A DNA stretch of 64,000 bases, from positions 196,460-260,459 of the forward strand of contig CAYQNU010000003.1 in NCBI GenBank assembly GCA_964419055.1, written 5' to 3'. The stretch is from CAYQNU01 sp964419055 (lineage in GTDB: Bacteria; Bacteroidota; Bacteroidia; Flavobacteriales_D; Parvicellaceae). Position 1 is the stretch's first letter; every line of letters starts with the position of its first letter. The notes under the pieces are model-generated. The model saw nothing but the letters and a program-made list of their open reading frames with translations, made no database searches and was not told where the DNA came from. Positions 54,286-62,927 of the stretch are shown here, piece after piece. The translations under genes were made by a program, and so were the position numbers.

Positions 54286-55179
54286 ATGTTAACTATAGAC
54301 ACTTCAATTACCAAAAATCCTCAATTGCATCATTATTTGTTAGGCGCAGTAGGTCCAAGGCCAATATGTTTTGCTAGTACCATTGATAAAGATGGAAATA
54401 AAAACATTGCGCCATTCAGTTTTTTTAATGTTTTCAGTTCCAATCCTCCTATTGCTGTTTTTTCACCAGCAAGAAGCGGAAGAACTGGTGAACAAAAGGA
54501 TACATTATTAAATGTGTTGGAAGTTCCTGAAGTGGTCATTAACATAGTTAACTATAATATGGTGCATCAAATGTCATTGGCAAGTTCTCCCTACCCAAAA
54601 GGCGTAGATGAGTTTATAAAATCTGGATTAACTCCTATTTCCTCTGAAATGGTAAAACCATTTAGAATTAAAGAAAGTCCCGTGCAAATGGAGTGTAAAG
54701 TTATTGAGGTAAAATCATTGGGCGAAGGTGGAGGAGCTGGCAATTTAATCATTTGTGAAGTACTTAAAATTCATATTTCAGAAGATGTATTGGATTCAAA
54801 AAATATGATCGACCAACAAAAAATTGATTTAGTTGCCCGAATGGGTGGTGATTGGTATTGCAGGGCTGATAAAAATTCTATGTTTGAAATCGCTAAACCT
54901 ATTACCACGTGTGGAATTGGATTTGATCAAATCCCCTTAGAAATTAGAGAAAGTACCATTTTATCTGGTAATGATTTGGGGCATTTGGGAGGTATTGAAC
55001 TATTACCTGATGAAACAGAGGTAAATGAATTTAAATTGATAGAATTAAGCGAATTATTTATGGAATTCGAAAATGATGCACCTCAGTTAGAACAAAAATT
55101 ACATCTATTAGCCAAACAATATTTGTCAGAAAATAAATTGAATGAAGCATGGAAAACTTTATTAGCTTTCAATAATTAA
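54286..55179 (+). CDS. Flavin reductase-like FMN-binding split-barrel protein
   Basis: The chosen start at 54286 (MLTIDTS) gives 297 residues; the frame is open from 54262 but the promoter overlaps that part. The first 210 residues are the flavin reductase-like split-barrel (LLGAVGPRPICFASTIDKDGNKNIAPFSFFNVFSSNPPIAVFSP). The tail of about 85 residues is an extra helical part. These enzymes bind FMN and may reduce flavin or act in a coenzyme oxidation; the exact reaction is unknown. The gene precedes DUF3127 by 48 bases. Confidence 0.87.
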   Translation: MLTIDTSITKNPQLHHYLLGAVGPRPICFASTIDKDGNKNIAPFSFFNVFSSNPPIAVFSPARSGRTGEQKDTLLNVLEVPEVVINIVNYNMVHQMSLASSPYPKGVDEFIKSGLTPISSEMVKPFRIKESPVQMECKVIEVKSLGEGGGAGNLIICEVLKIHISEDVLDSKNMIDQQKIDLVARMGGDWYCRADKNSMFEIAKPITTCGIGFDQIPLEIRESTILSGNDLGHLGGIELLPDETEVNEFKLIELSELFMEFENDAPQLEQKLHLLAKQYLSENKLNEAWKTLLAFNN

Positions 55180-55227
55180 AAAAAAATTACTATTTTTAGC
55201 ATCTTAAATAAATCTTATTAAAATACT

Positions 55228-55581
55228 ATGGAATTAAAATTAAACGGAAAAATAAAATTAATTTCCGATACTCAAACTTGGGATTCAGGCTTTTCTAAAC
55301 GTGAATTTGTAATAACCACACAAGAACAATATCCTCAAGATATCAAATTGGAATTTGTAAAAGAAAAATCTTCTTTATTAGATAGCTACAAAGCAGGTGA
55401 AGATGTTGAAGTTGCTTTCAATGTAAGAGGAAGTGAATACAATGGGAAATATTATGTAAATCTACAGGCCTGGAAAATCAATAAAATGGGCGCTACAACC
55501 AATGCCGCTCCACCTATGCCAGAAGCTCCTAATACCGTTTTAGAACACAATGATAGTGAAGAAGACGATTTACCATTCTAA
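55228..55581 (+). CDS. DUF3127 family protein, OB-fold SSB-like with DDLPF tail
   Basis: This 117-residue cytosolic protein has the DUF3127 pattern (ISDTQTWDSGFSKREFVITTQEQYPQDIKLEF, NVRGSEYNGKYYVNLQAWKI), which looks like a compact OB-fold. After a proline- and alanine-rich linker it ends EEDDLPF, the acidic tip used by single-stranded DNA-binding proteins to recruit partners. A single-stranded DNA-binding role is an attractive inference but the family is not characterised in this sequence. It is followed by a clear terminator. Confidence 0.9.
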   Translation: MELKLNGKIKLISDTQTWDSGFSKREFVITTQEQYPQDIKLEFVKEKSSLLDSYKAGEDVEVAFNVRGSEYNGKYYVNLQAWKINKMGATTNAAPPMPEAPNTVLEHNDSEEDDLPF

Positions 55582-55604
55582 TTAAATCATATTCAATATA
55601 TCCT

Positions 55605-55632
55605 AAAACCTACGAATTTCGTGGGTTTTTTT
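55605..55632 (+). terminator. Intrinsic terminator of the DUF3127 gene
   Basis: The AAAACCTACGA and TCGTGGGTTTTTTT arms around an ATT loop form a hairpin with a T run, 24 bases past the stop. Confidence 0.9.
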
Positions 55633-55754
55633 ATGTCATAATTCGTTTACTCACAATTAACATAAATAATGGTCATATTAATTTAATAGAACGAAAATAC
55701 ATTTGATTTAATTATTATGTACTTTAGCAAAATAATAACGCACCATTGCTCATT

Positions 55755-56606
55755 ATGAAGAGTATACTTATTCCATTTTTGTTCGTTTTTACTGCTGGAT
55801 TTTCTCAGTTGAACACGCATTTCGGTGGCAGATCAGCTGGTATGGCGCATTCTTCCGTAACCTTATCTGATGTGTGGAGCAGTCATCATAATCAAGCTGG
55901 TTTAGCTTGGCTAGAACAATCTGAAGCAGGTGTTTTTGTTCAAAATCGTTTTTTAATGAAGGAACTTAATTACAGTGGTTTTGCTTATGCTCATAAATTA
56001 AATAGTGGAGCTGTCTCACTTTCTTTTTCTAATTTTGGTTATCAATTATATGGCGAGAGTAAAGTTGGTTTGGGTTATGGATTAAAGTTCAGCGACATTA
56101 TTTCTGGTGGTATTCAAATCAATTATCATAATCTACGTTTGGCAAATAATTACGGAAAAAAATCAGGTGTTTCTGCCGAATTGGGTCTTCAAGCCTATCT
56201 AACTGAAAAACTGGTTTTAGGAGTGCACTTATTTAATCCAACGAGAACAAAAATTGATGATTACAACAATGAACGGATGGCAACAGTAATGCGTTTAGGG
56301 GTTAATTACAAATTCTCATCTAGAGTTTTAGCTACCGCAGAAGTAGAAAAAGATATCGATTTTAGACCTCTTTTTAGAGCTGGTTTAGAATACAAAGCAA
56401 GTGATAAAATTTATTTGAGAGGAGGTGTTGGTACTCAACCTACATTAGCTTCATTTGGCATAGGAGTTTATGCCTCAAATTTTAAAATAGATTTGGCTGC
56501 TTCCTATCATCAAGTGTTGGGATTCACCCCTGATTTTTCTTTAAATTATCAACTTTCTAAAGTCGGACCAAAAAAAGGAAAAGATCTTGACAAAACATTT
56601 GAATAA
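55755..56606 (+). CDS. PorV/PorQ-like outer-membrane beta-barrel protein
   Basis: The 283-residue product starts at the ATG at 55755, rather than TTG at 55746, because a signal peptide follows it (ILIPFLFVFTAGFSQ). The mature part has LNTHFGGRSAGMAHSSVTLSDVWSSHHNQAGLAWLEQ, a start typical of the PorV/PorQ-like FadL-fold family, and alternating strands such as AVSLSFSNFGYQLYG and IYLRGGVG. Some members help T9SS cargo exit. The last 20 bases overlap the start of the HHH-barrel gene, so translation is coupled. A role with T9SS in this organism is inference. Confidence 0.82.
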   Translation: MKSILIPFLFVFTAGFSQLNTHFGGRSAGMAHSSVTLSDVWSSHHNQAGLAWLEQSEAGVFVQNRFLMKELNYSGFAYAHKLNSGAVSLSFSNFGYQLYGESKVGLGYGLKFSDIISGGIQINYHNLRLANNYGKKSGVSAELGLQAYLTEKLVLGVHLFNPTRTKIDDYNNERMATVMRLGVNYKFSSRVLATAEVEKDIDFRPLFRAGLEYKASDKIYLRGGVGTQPTLASFGIGVYASNFKIDLAASYHQVLGFTPDFSLNYQLSKVGPKKGKDLDKTFE

Positions 56607-58749
56607 ATACGGTCTTTTATTATTGTTATTGCTGTGTACGGCCTCCCATGCTGTATCCCAAAAAGACAAAAAAGCTGAATATGAAGCACAGAAAAACTTT
56701 ATAATCGAACAATTTATTGAGCAAATTGCTGAGAATACGGAAGATGAAAATATAGATTTCATCACCTTAGTGGATGTTTTGACTATTTACTATGAAAAGC
56801 CTATTAATCTCAATAAAAAAGAAATCGATGAAGATCTTAAGCAGCTGATTTTATTGACTGATGTTAAAATTGCGAATTTAAAAGAGCACATTGCCAAAAA
56901 CGGAGCATTAATGTCCATCTATGAGTTACAAGCAGTTCCTGGTTTTGATTTGCAGACGATTCGCGCCATTATGCCGTTTGTTACTGTTACTACCAATTTT
57001 GAAAGTCCTCATACCAGTGTAAGAGATTTGTTTTCGAATGCTACAAACGAATTATTTTTGAGATATTCTCGAGTTTTGGAAGATCAATCGGGCTATAATG
57101 AAATATCTGATGAAGATTGGTTGGCTAGTAATAATAAAGTTTATTTGGGTAGTGCCGATAGAATGTATGTAAGATACCGATTTAAATATTTGACTAATTT
57201 AAGTGTGGGATTTACAGCCGAAAAAGATGCTGGAGAATCCTTTTTAGGGAATAAAAGAGCAGAAGAATTGTTTGGAATCAAAACACAAAAGGGATTCGAT
57301 TTTTACTCAGCACACTTTTATATGAAAAATATTGGCCCTATTAAAGCTATGGCCGTTGGCGACTATCAAGCTCAATTTGGGCAAGGATTAACATTTTGGT
57401 CGGGTCTTGCTTTTGGTAAATCGGCTAATATCACAACTTCAAAAAGAAGTGCAATAGGTTTAAGACCTTATTCATCTGTTGATGAAAATCTTTTTTTGAG
57501 AGGAGCAGCAGCCACATTAGGTATTACTAAGTATTTTGAATTTACAGCTTTTGGTTCAAACAAAAAAATTGATGCCAATGCTACAACTGTAATAGATACA
57601 ATTGGTGGTGCTTTTGAAGAACAAACCATTATTTCTTCCTTTCAAAATACGGGTTCTCACGCTACCATAAGTGAATTGCGCAATAAAAATTCTATTTTAG
57701 AAACCATTATTGGTGGCAATGTAGCCTTTAAAACCCGCAAATTAAGTTTTGGTGTCACGGGTTCTCACGTTAACTATGAAGGGAGTTTATCCAGAAATTT
57801 AATACCCTACAGTCAATTTCAATTTAATCAAAGCACCAACACTGTTGTTGGTGCCGATTATAACGTGATTTTCAAAAATTTCAACTTTTTTGGAGAAGTA
57901 GCGCGAAGTGCCAATGGCGGTAATGCATTGCTTTCGGGCATTTTAGCTTCCTTAGATCCCAATTTCACTTTTTCCGCTCTATATCGCAATTACAGTCGAG
58001 ATTTTCAAAACTTGAAAAGTACTGGATTTGCAGAAAGTTCTACTCCTGCCAATGAAAAAGGATTATTTGTTGGTATAGATGCCCGTTTAAACAAAGTGTG
58101 GAGCATTGCGGCTTACATGGATCAATTCGAATTTCCTTGGATGCGCTACTTAACCGATAAAGCAAATACCAATGGGTTTGATGCCATGTTTCAATTACGC
58201 TATAAACCCAGTCGAAATTTTGATGTTTATTTTAGAATTCGTGACCGAATTAAACCAATCAATCAGGATGGAAGTGTAACAGATATTGCTCAAGTGGCAA
58301 ATGTAAATCAATGGTATTATCGATTTAATGTAATCTACAAAGTTTCCCCGGCTGTTCGTTTACAAAGTCGTGTTGAATTTACAACCTATGAACGAGGAGG
58401 GAGTGAACAAGAACAAGGTTTTATTGTTTTTCAAGATGTAAATGTTAATCCCTTATCAAGCAATTGGTCTTTTACATTCAGATACGCTTTGTTCGATACC
58501 GATAGTTATGACTCCCGATTATATGCTTTCGAAAATGATGTATTGTATTTCTTTTCCATTCCTTCCTACAGTGATAGAGGGACGCGTTCGTACATAAATG
58601 TGCGTTATACTTTTAGAAAAGGTATTGATTTATGGTTGCGCTATGCACGCTGGCATTACAACAATAGAGAAACCATTGGTTCAGGTCTGGATGAGATTAC
58701 AGGAAATATTAAGTCAGAAGTACGATTACAATTGAGATTTCAGTTTTAA
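56587..58749 (+). CDS. Helix-hairpin-helix plus beta-barrel outer-membrane protein
   Basis: The 720-residue protein has a signal peptide (LLLLLLCTASHAVSQ) and then an N-terminal helical region with a helix-hairpin-helix segment (about residues 85-130, LKEHIAKNGALMSIYELQAVPGFDLQTIRAIMPF). From about residue 145 the chain is a barrel-like series of strands (KVYLGSADRMYVRYRF, FTFRYALFDTD) ending with RLQLRFQF, a barrel end. The start is TTG at 56587 or 56599; neither frame has an ATG, and both lie within or next to the upstream stop. Such HHH-barrel proteins with a PorV-like neighbour are seen in Bacteroidota. Function unknown. Confidence 0.82.
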   Translation: MTKHLNKYGLLLLLLLCTASHAVSQKDKKAEYEAQKNFIIEQFIEQIAENTEDENIDFITLVDVLTIYYEKPINLNKKEIDEDLKQLILLTDVKIANLKEHIAKNGALMSIYELQAVPGFDLQTIRAIMPFVTVTTNFESPHTSVRDLFSNATNELFLRYSRVLEDQSGYNEISDEDWLASNNKVYLGSADRMYVRYRFKYLTNLSVGFTAEKDAGESFLGNKRAEELFGIKTQKGFDFYSAHFYMKNIGPIKAMAVGDYQAQFGQGLTFWSGLAFGKSANITTSKRSAIGLRPYSSVDENLFLRGAAATLGITKYFEFTAFGSNKKIDANATTVIDTIGGAFEEQTIISSFQNTGSHATISELRNKNSILETIIGGNVAFKTRKLSFGVTGSHVNYEGSLSRNLIPYSQFQFNQSTNTVVGADYNVIFKNFNFFGEVARSANGGNALLSGILASLDPNFTFSALYRNYSRDFQNLKSTGFAESSTPANEKGLFVGIDARLNKVWSIAAYMDQFEFPWMRYLTDKANTNGFDAMFQLRYKPSRNFDVYFRIRDRIKPINQDGSVTDIAQVANVNQWYYRFNVIYKVSPAVRLQSRVEFTTYERGGSEQEQGFIVFQDVNVNPLSSNWSFTFRYALFDTDSYDSRLYAFENDVLYFFSIPSYSDRGTRSYINVRYTFRKGIDLWLRYARWHYNNRETIGSGLDEITGNIKSEVRLQLRFQF

Positions 58750-58759
58750 GCATTCCACA

Positions 58760-59161
58760 TTATTTAATCAAAACACCTTCTTGCTCTAAAATAGCAATTT
58801 TGATAAAATTTTCGGGCAATATGCTCTCTGCTAAAAATATGAACTTTTTATCATAAATGGTTTTATCAATATAAAAGGTAACAAAAAACTCATTGTTTAT
58901 GCCAAAAACTTCAGGAGAAATGGGCTCAATAACTTTTGACGATTTGGCATCCAATTGTTCAATGAAATGGGTAAAGCTTGAGGTCTTTTTTTGAGTATTA
59001 TCAATCATTCCATAACCACGAGAATTAATGAGAACATTGGTGATGGGTATCGATTTGAAATTAATGATATGAGCATAATATTCATCATCGCCATATTCAT
59101 TTGATTTTACAATGGCTATTCCTATATCTGTAACTTTTGGTATGTCTAAATCTTTTTTCAA
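58760..59161 (-). CDS. Conserved Bacteroidota protein of unknown function
   Basis: The 133-residue cytosolic protein begins MKKDLDIPKVTDIGIAIVKSN and has conserved-looking segments INSRGYGMIDNTQKKTSSF, IEPISPEVFGINNEFFVTFYI and DKKFIFLAESI. I have seen this pattern in other Bacteroidota genomes as a hypothetical protein, sometimes wrongly named after phenylalanyl-tRNA synthetase; no catalytic motif is present. It has its own promoter (59184-59214) and its end meets the convergent HHH-barrel gene. Confidence 0.8.
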   Translation of the reverse strand: MKKDLDIPKVTDIGIAIVKSNEYGDDEYYAHIINFKSIPITNVLINSRGYGMIDNTQKKTSSFTHFIEQLDAKSSKVIEPISPEVFGINNEFFVTFYIDKTIYDKKFIFLAESILPENFIKIAILEQEGVLIK

Positions 59162-59183
59162 ATCACACTAATTTTAATTGTTG

Positions 59184-59214
59184 CAAAGATACATTTCAAT
59201 TTGCTTTTTGGCAA
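59184..59214 (-). promoter_or_regulatory. Promoter of the 133-residue conserved gene
   Basis: On the minus strand TTG (59214-59212), a 20-base spacer and TATCTTTG (59191-59184) match the consensus, 22 bases before the ATG. Confidence 0.7.
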
Positions 59215-59255
59215 TAATCTCTGTTTGGAACAAAAAGGGTTGACAATAACGGAGA

Positions 59256-59963
59256 TTAAACAAAATCAAAATCAAAAACGTTAGCCAAATTCACTTTTAA
59301 TTTGTCTTTGAGTTCACTCATGTCAATCTTTTTACCCAATTCTTTTTCAATAGAAGTTACTGCTTTATCACTGATTCCACAAGGGACAATGTGATTGAAA
59401 TAATTCAAATCGGCATTTACATTCAAGGCAAATCCATGCATCGTTACCCATCGGCTGCATTTCACACCCATAGCACAGATTTTTCGTGCATTTTTTGTAT
59501 CACCATCCAACCAAACTCCCGTCATCCCCTCCACTCTGCCTGATTTTATTCCATATTCAGCTATGGTCAAAATAATGGCTTCTTCCAAAAAGCGCATGTA
59601 CTTATGAATGTCTGTAAAAAAATGCGCTTCCAAATCAAAAATGGGATACCCAACCAATTGGCCCGGACCGTGGTAGGTAATATCACCTCCTCTATTTATC
59701 TTATAATAAGTAGCGTTGTGCATTTTGAGCATATTTTCGGCCAATAATAAATTACCCTCCGAACCACTTTTTCCCAAGGTAAAAACGTGAGGATGCTCAC
59801 AAAATATAAGTGTGTTTTTAGTAGCCAAATGTAAGCTTACATCTGCCTCTTTTCGATTGAAAATTTTGGCATTTACCGTTTCGTCAAAAAGTTGGGTTTG
59901 ATAATCCCAGGCTTCTTTGTAATCAATGAGTCCGAGATCGGTGTAAATTACGCTAACACTCAT
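59256..59963 (-). CDS. lipB: Lipoyl (octanoyl) transferase
   Basis: LipB moves octanoate from acyl carrier protein to lipoate-dependent enzyme domains, before LipA adds sulfur. The 235-residue protein shows RGGDITYHGPGQLVGYPIFDL (residues 91-111), K161 in ARKICAMGV and the catalytic C195 in HIVPCGIS. Its ATG overlaps the stop of the upstream isomerase gene by 4 bases, so they are coupled although functionally distinct. The lipA gene is at the other end of the window. Confidence 0.96.
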   Translation of the reverse strand: MSVSVIYTDLGLIDYKEAWDYQTQLFDETVNAKIFNRKEADVSLHLATKNTLIFCEHPHVFTLGKSGSEGNLLLAENMLKMHNATYYKINRGGDITYHGPGQLVGYPIFDLEAHFFTDIHKYMRFLEEAIILTIAEYGIKSGRVEGMTGVWLDGDTKNARKICAMGVKCSRWVTMHGFALNVNADLNYFNHIVPCGISDKAVTSIEKELGKKIDMSELKDKLKVNLANVFDFDFV

Positions 59964-60946
59964 GAAATTTTTGCCAATGTTCCTTTAAGATGAGATATTA
60001 CATTTACTTCAGTAGCATCTACGTTTTTTAGTTCAGCTAAGTATACTGAAATCCAGTCACCTAACAATATGAAGTAAAACGATTTTTGAATCAATGAATC
60101 TCCTTTTGAATATAATTCAATGTAAGTAGAGGTATATTTCGTAACGATATCTTTGGTTATATCCATTCTTACTTGAGTACGAGAAAAATCCGAATCGTTT
60201 CTAAACATTACCACCGCATATTCTTCTTTGCCACCAGCCCATCCGACCAATTCGTTGTGGTTCATTTCAGGTAATACATGATGCCAACACAATACTTTCG
60301 AATTTTCATTCAATTGTTGTCTAAATCGAGTGATGACCCCTTCTAATTTTGCTTCTGAATAGATTACAGCAGTTTTATTGAGAAGTGCGTGTGCAACTTT
60401 TTCAGCTTCCGTTTGAATGTTTACCAACTCTGTATTCAAAAGGGCAATTGATTTTTCTATTTCAGCAAAAAATCCATTTTCTATCAAACCATAATGGTGT
60501 AATAAGAAAAATTGTTGGGTCAACGAATAACACAACATAGCTCTTGGTGAATCCCCTTTTGGTAAAATAATGTGATTGTAACCTTTTTCTTTAGCTATTT
60601 CTATAATTTTTCCTCCAGAAGAAATTATGGCAATTTGAGCTCCTTTTTGTTCGGCCAATTCCAACGCATACAACGTTTCTTCCGTATTTCCAGAAAAACT
60701 ACTGGCAATAACCAATGTATTTTTATTTACAAAAGAAGGTAAATCGTATGTGTTATTAGTTAAAATCGGCACTATACATTCATCCGCAACTAACTGAGCT
60801 ACTATTTTACCCCCAATACCTGAACCGCCCAAACCAGTTATCAAAACGTTGCTAATAGGGGTTTCAGACTTTTTTAATATTGCGGCTTTTCCAATAACAG
60901 AAGCCTCTATTAGTTGTTGGGTAAATACACTAACCAATTCTTTCAT
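59960..60946 (-). CDS. Bifunctional phosphoglucose/phosphomannose isomerase
   Basis: The frame is open from 60997, but the ATG at 60946 (MKELVSVFTQQL) is preferred because the promoter at 60967-60998 lies in the extension; 328 residues result. It is a SIS-domain sugar isomerase with LITGLGGSGIGG, VIASSFSGNTEETLYALELA and the C-terminal HNELVGW, the catalytic region of the PGI/PMI type. It interconverts glucose-6-P, fructose-6-P and mannose-6-P. It precedes lipB with a 4-base overlap. Confidence 0.93.
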   Translation of the reverse strand: MKELVSVFTQQLIEASVIGKAAILKKSETPISNVLITGLGGSGIGGKIVAQLVADECIVPILTNNTYDLPSFVNKNTLVIASSFSGNTEETLYALELAEQKGAQIAIISSGGKIIEIAKEKGYNHIILPKGDSPRAMLCYSLTQQFFLLHHYGLIENGFFAEIEKSIALLNTELVNIQTEAEKVAHALLNKTAVIYSEAKLEGVITRFRQQLNENSKVLCWHHVLPEMNHNELVGWAGGKEEYAVVMFRNDSDFSRTQVRMDITKDIVTKYTSTYIELYSKGDSLIQKSFYFILLGDWISVYLAELKNVDATEVNVISHLKGTLAKIS

Positions 60947-60966
60947 GTGGATTGTTTTATGAACTA

Positions 60967-60998
60967 CAAAAGTAATAAGATTGATGGATTCTAACAAA
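60967..60998 (-). promoter_or_regulatory. Promoter of the isomerase-lipB operon
   Basis: On the minus strand TTTG (60998-60995), a 20-base spacer and TACTTTTG (60974-60967) match the consensus, 20 bases before the ATG at 60946. Confidence 0.78.
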
Positions 60999-61035
60999 AA
61001 GAAATAATAATTTAATGATTTGTTTGGATTTCAAC

Positions 61036-61043
61036 TATTTTTG
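61036..61043 (+). promoter_or_regulatory. Candidate -7 element of lysS
   Basis: TATTTTTG lies 24 bases before the lysS ATG; no -33 at the usual distance. Confidence 0.45.
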
Positions 61044-61067
61044 CACCTTCAAATCAATTGACCCAAT

Positions 61068-62798
61068 ATGAGTTTACAATTATCAGAACAAGAAGTATTA
61101 CGAAGAGAAGCTTTAAACCAAATTCAAGCGGCAGGTATAGATCCTTATCCAGCGGCACTATTCCCAGTAGATGCCACTACTCAAAACCTAATTAATAATT
61201 ATGAAGAAGGCAAGGTGGTGTGTATCGCAGGTAGAATGATGAGCCGAAGAATTATGGGTAAAGCCTCATTTGCTGAATTGCAAGATAGTGCTGGTCGTAT
61301 TCAAATATATGTAAACCGTGATGAAATTTGTCCTGATGAAGATAAATTCCTCTACAATGATTTATTCAAAAAATTGTTGGATATGGGCGATTTTATTGGC
61401 GTAAAAGGCTACATGTTCAAAACACAAGTAGGCGAAATTTCCGTGCACGTTCAAGAATTAACGTTGTTGAGCAAATCATTGAAACCCCTGCCTTTGCCCA
61501 AAACAGATGCAGAAGGTAAAGTACATGATGCTTTCACCGATCCCGAAATGCGCTACCGCCAACGATATGTAGATATGGTGGTGAATCCGCATATCAAAGA
61601 TATTTTTATAAAAAGAACCAAATTGTTCAATGCCATGCGTCAGTTTTTTAATGAGGCAGGGTATTTAGAAGTTGAAACGCCTATTTTACAATCCATTCCT
61701 GGTGGAGCAGCAGCTCGTCCGTTTATGACCCATCATAACGCCTTGGATATTCCTTTGTATATGCGTATTGCCAACGAATTATATTTAAAAAGATTGATTG
61801 TAGGTGGAATGGATGGAGTGTATGAATTTTCCAAAAACTTTAGAAACGAAGGGATGGATCGAACCCATAATCCAGAGTTTACGGCTATGGAAATTTATGT
61901 AGCTTACAAAGATTACAATTGGATGATGGATTTTACTGAGCGACTATTGGAGCATTGTGCTACAGCAGTAAACGGAACATCGGAAGCTCAATTTGGTGAA
62001 TATAAAATTGATTTCAAAGCTCCTTACAAACGTGTAACGATGCGTCAAGCCATTATTGATTTCACTGGTTTTGATATTGCTGGAAAATCAGAGGAAGAAT
62101 TGAGAAAAGCCTGCTTAGATATGGGCATTGAAGCCAATGACACGATGGGTAAAGGTAAATTGATTGATGAAATATTTGGAGCAAAATGCGAAGGAAATTA
62201 TATTCAACCTACGTTCATAACTGATTACCCTAAGGAAATGTCGCCTTTGTGTAAAAAACACCGTGATAATCCAGAATTAACTGAGCGTTTTGAGTTGATG
62301 GTGTGTGGTAAAGAAATTGCTAATGCCTATTCAGAGCTAAATGACCCTATTGACCAACGTGAACGTTTTGAAGAACAAGTTCGTTTGTCAGAAAAAGGGG
62401 ATGATGAAGCGATGTTTATCGATCAAGATTTTTTACGTTCATTAGAATACGGAATGCCACCGACCAGTGGATTGGGAATCGGAATGGATCGTTTGATAAT
62501 GTTTCTAACGAATAATCCATCTATTCAAGAAGTGTTATTTTTTCCACAAATGCGTCCCGAAAAATGGGCAGTAGCCAGCACCGATTCTTCTAAAATTTTA
62601 GATGCGTTCAAAGCCATTGGAGTTTCAGAAATTTGGGCAGAGCATGTTTATAAAGCGGGTTACACCAGTATCGAAAAATTGAAAGAAGTGAAACATACCG
62701 CTGTTCACCAAAACCTAAACGGTTACCGTAAAAAGAACAAGTTAGACATACCTTCCTTATTATTAGAAGAAGTGGAAATGTGGTACAGCAAAATTTAA
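61068..62798 (+). CDS. lysS: Lysyl-tRNA synthetase, class II
   Basis: The 576-residue enzyme charges tRNA-Lys. An N-terminal OB fold (AGRMMSRRIMGKASFAELQDSAGRIQIYV) is followed by the class II core: PGGAAARPFMTHHNALDIPLYMRIANELYLKRL, YEFSKNFRNEGMDRTHNPEFTAMEIY (motif 2) and GLGIGMDRLIMFL (motif 3). The last 75-80 residues (ILDAFKAIGVSEIWAEHVYKAGYTSIEKLKEV) are an extra helical, HHH-like extension common to Bacteroidota LysS. It stands alone before mdh. Confidence 0.97.
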   Translation: MSLQLSEQEVLRREALNQIQAAGIDPYPAALFPVDATTQNLINNYEEGKVVCIAGRMMSRRIMGKASFAELQDSAGRIQIYVNRDEICPDEDKFLYNDLFKKLLDMGDFIGVKGYMFKTQVGEISVHVQELTLLSKSLKPLPLPKTDAEGKVHDAFTDPEMRYRQRYVDMVVNPHIKDIFIKRTKLFNAMRQFFNEAGYLEVETPILQSIPGGAAARPFMTHHNALDIPLYMRIANELYLKRLIVGGMDGVYEFSKNFRNEGMDRTHNPEFTAMEIYVAYKDYNWMMDFTERLLEHCATAVNGTSEAQFGEYKIDFKAPYKRVTMRQAIIDFTGFDIAGKSEEELRKACLDMGIEANDTMGKGKLIDEIFGAKCEGNYIQPTFITDYPKEMSPLCKKHRDNPELTERFELMVCGKEIANAYSELNDPIDQRERFEEQVRLSEKGDDEAMFIDQDFLRSLEYGMPPTSGLGIGMDRLIMFLTNNPSIQEVLFFPQMRPEKWAVASTDSSKILDAFKAIGVSEIWAEHVYKAGYTSIEKLKEVKHTAVHQNLNGYRKKNKLDIPSLLLEEVEMWYSKI

Positions 62799-62927
62799 CA
62801 CGGTTTCAAAACTTTTGTTCAAAAAAGCTCTAAAAAATACTGCACCTAATTAGCGTAAGGATTAAATATTTAATTACTTTCGTTGCATCAAATTATCATC
62901 TAATATTAATAAAATAAAATCATAAAA

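Noticed and set aside
59256..59963. Apparent loss of the catalytic cysteine in LipB (RWVTMHG where some relatives have C)
   Set aside because: The catalytic cysteine of the family lies in the PCG segment (C195) and the lysine K161 is present, so the enzyme looks active.
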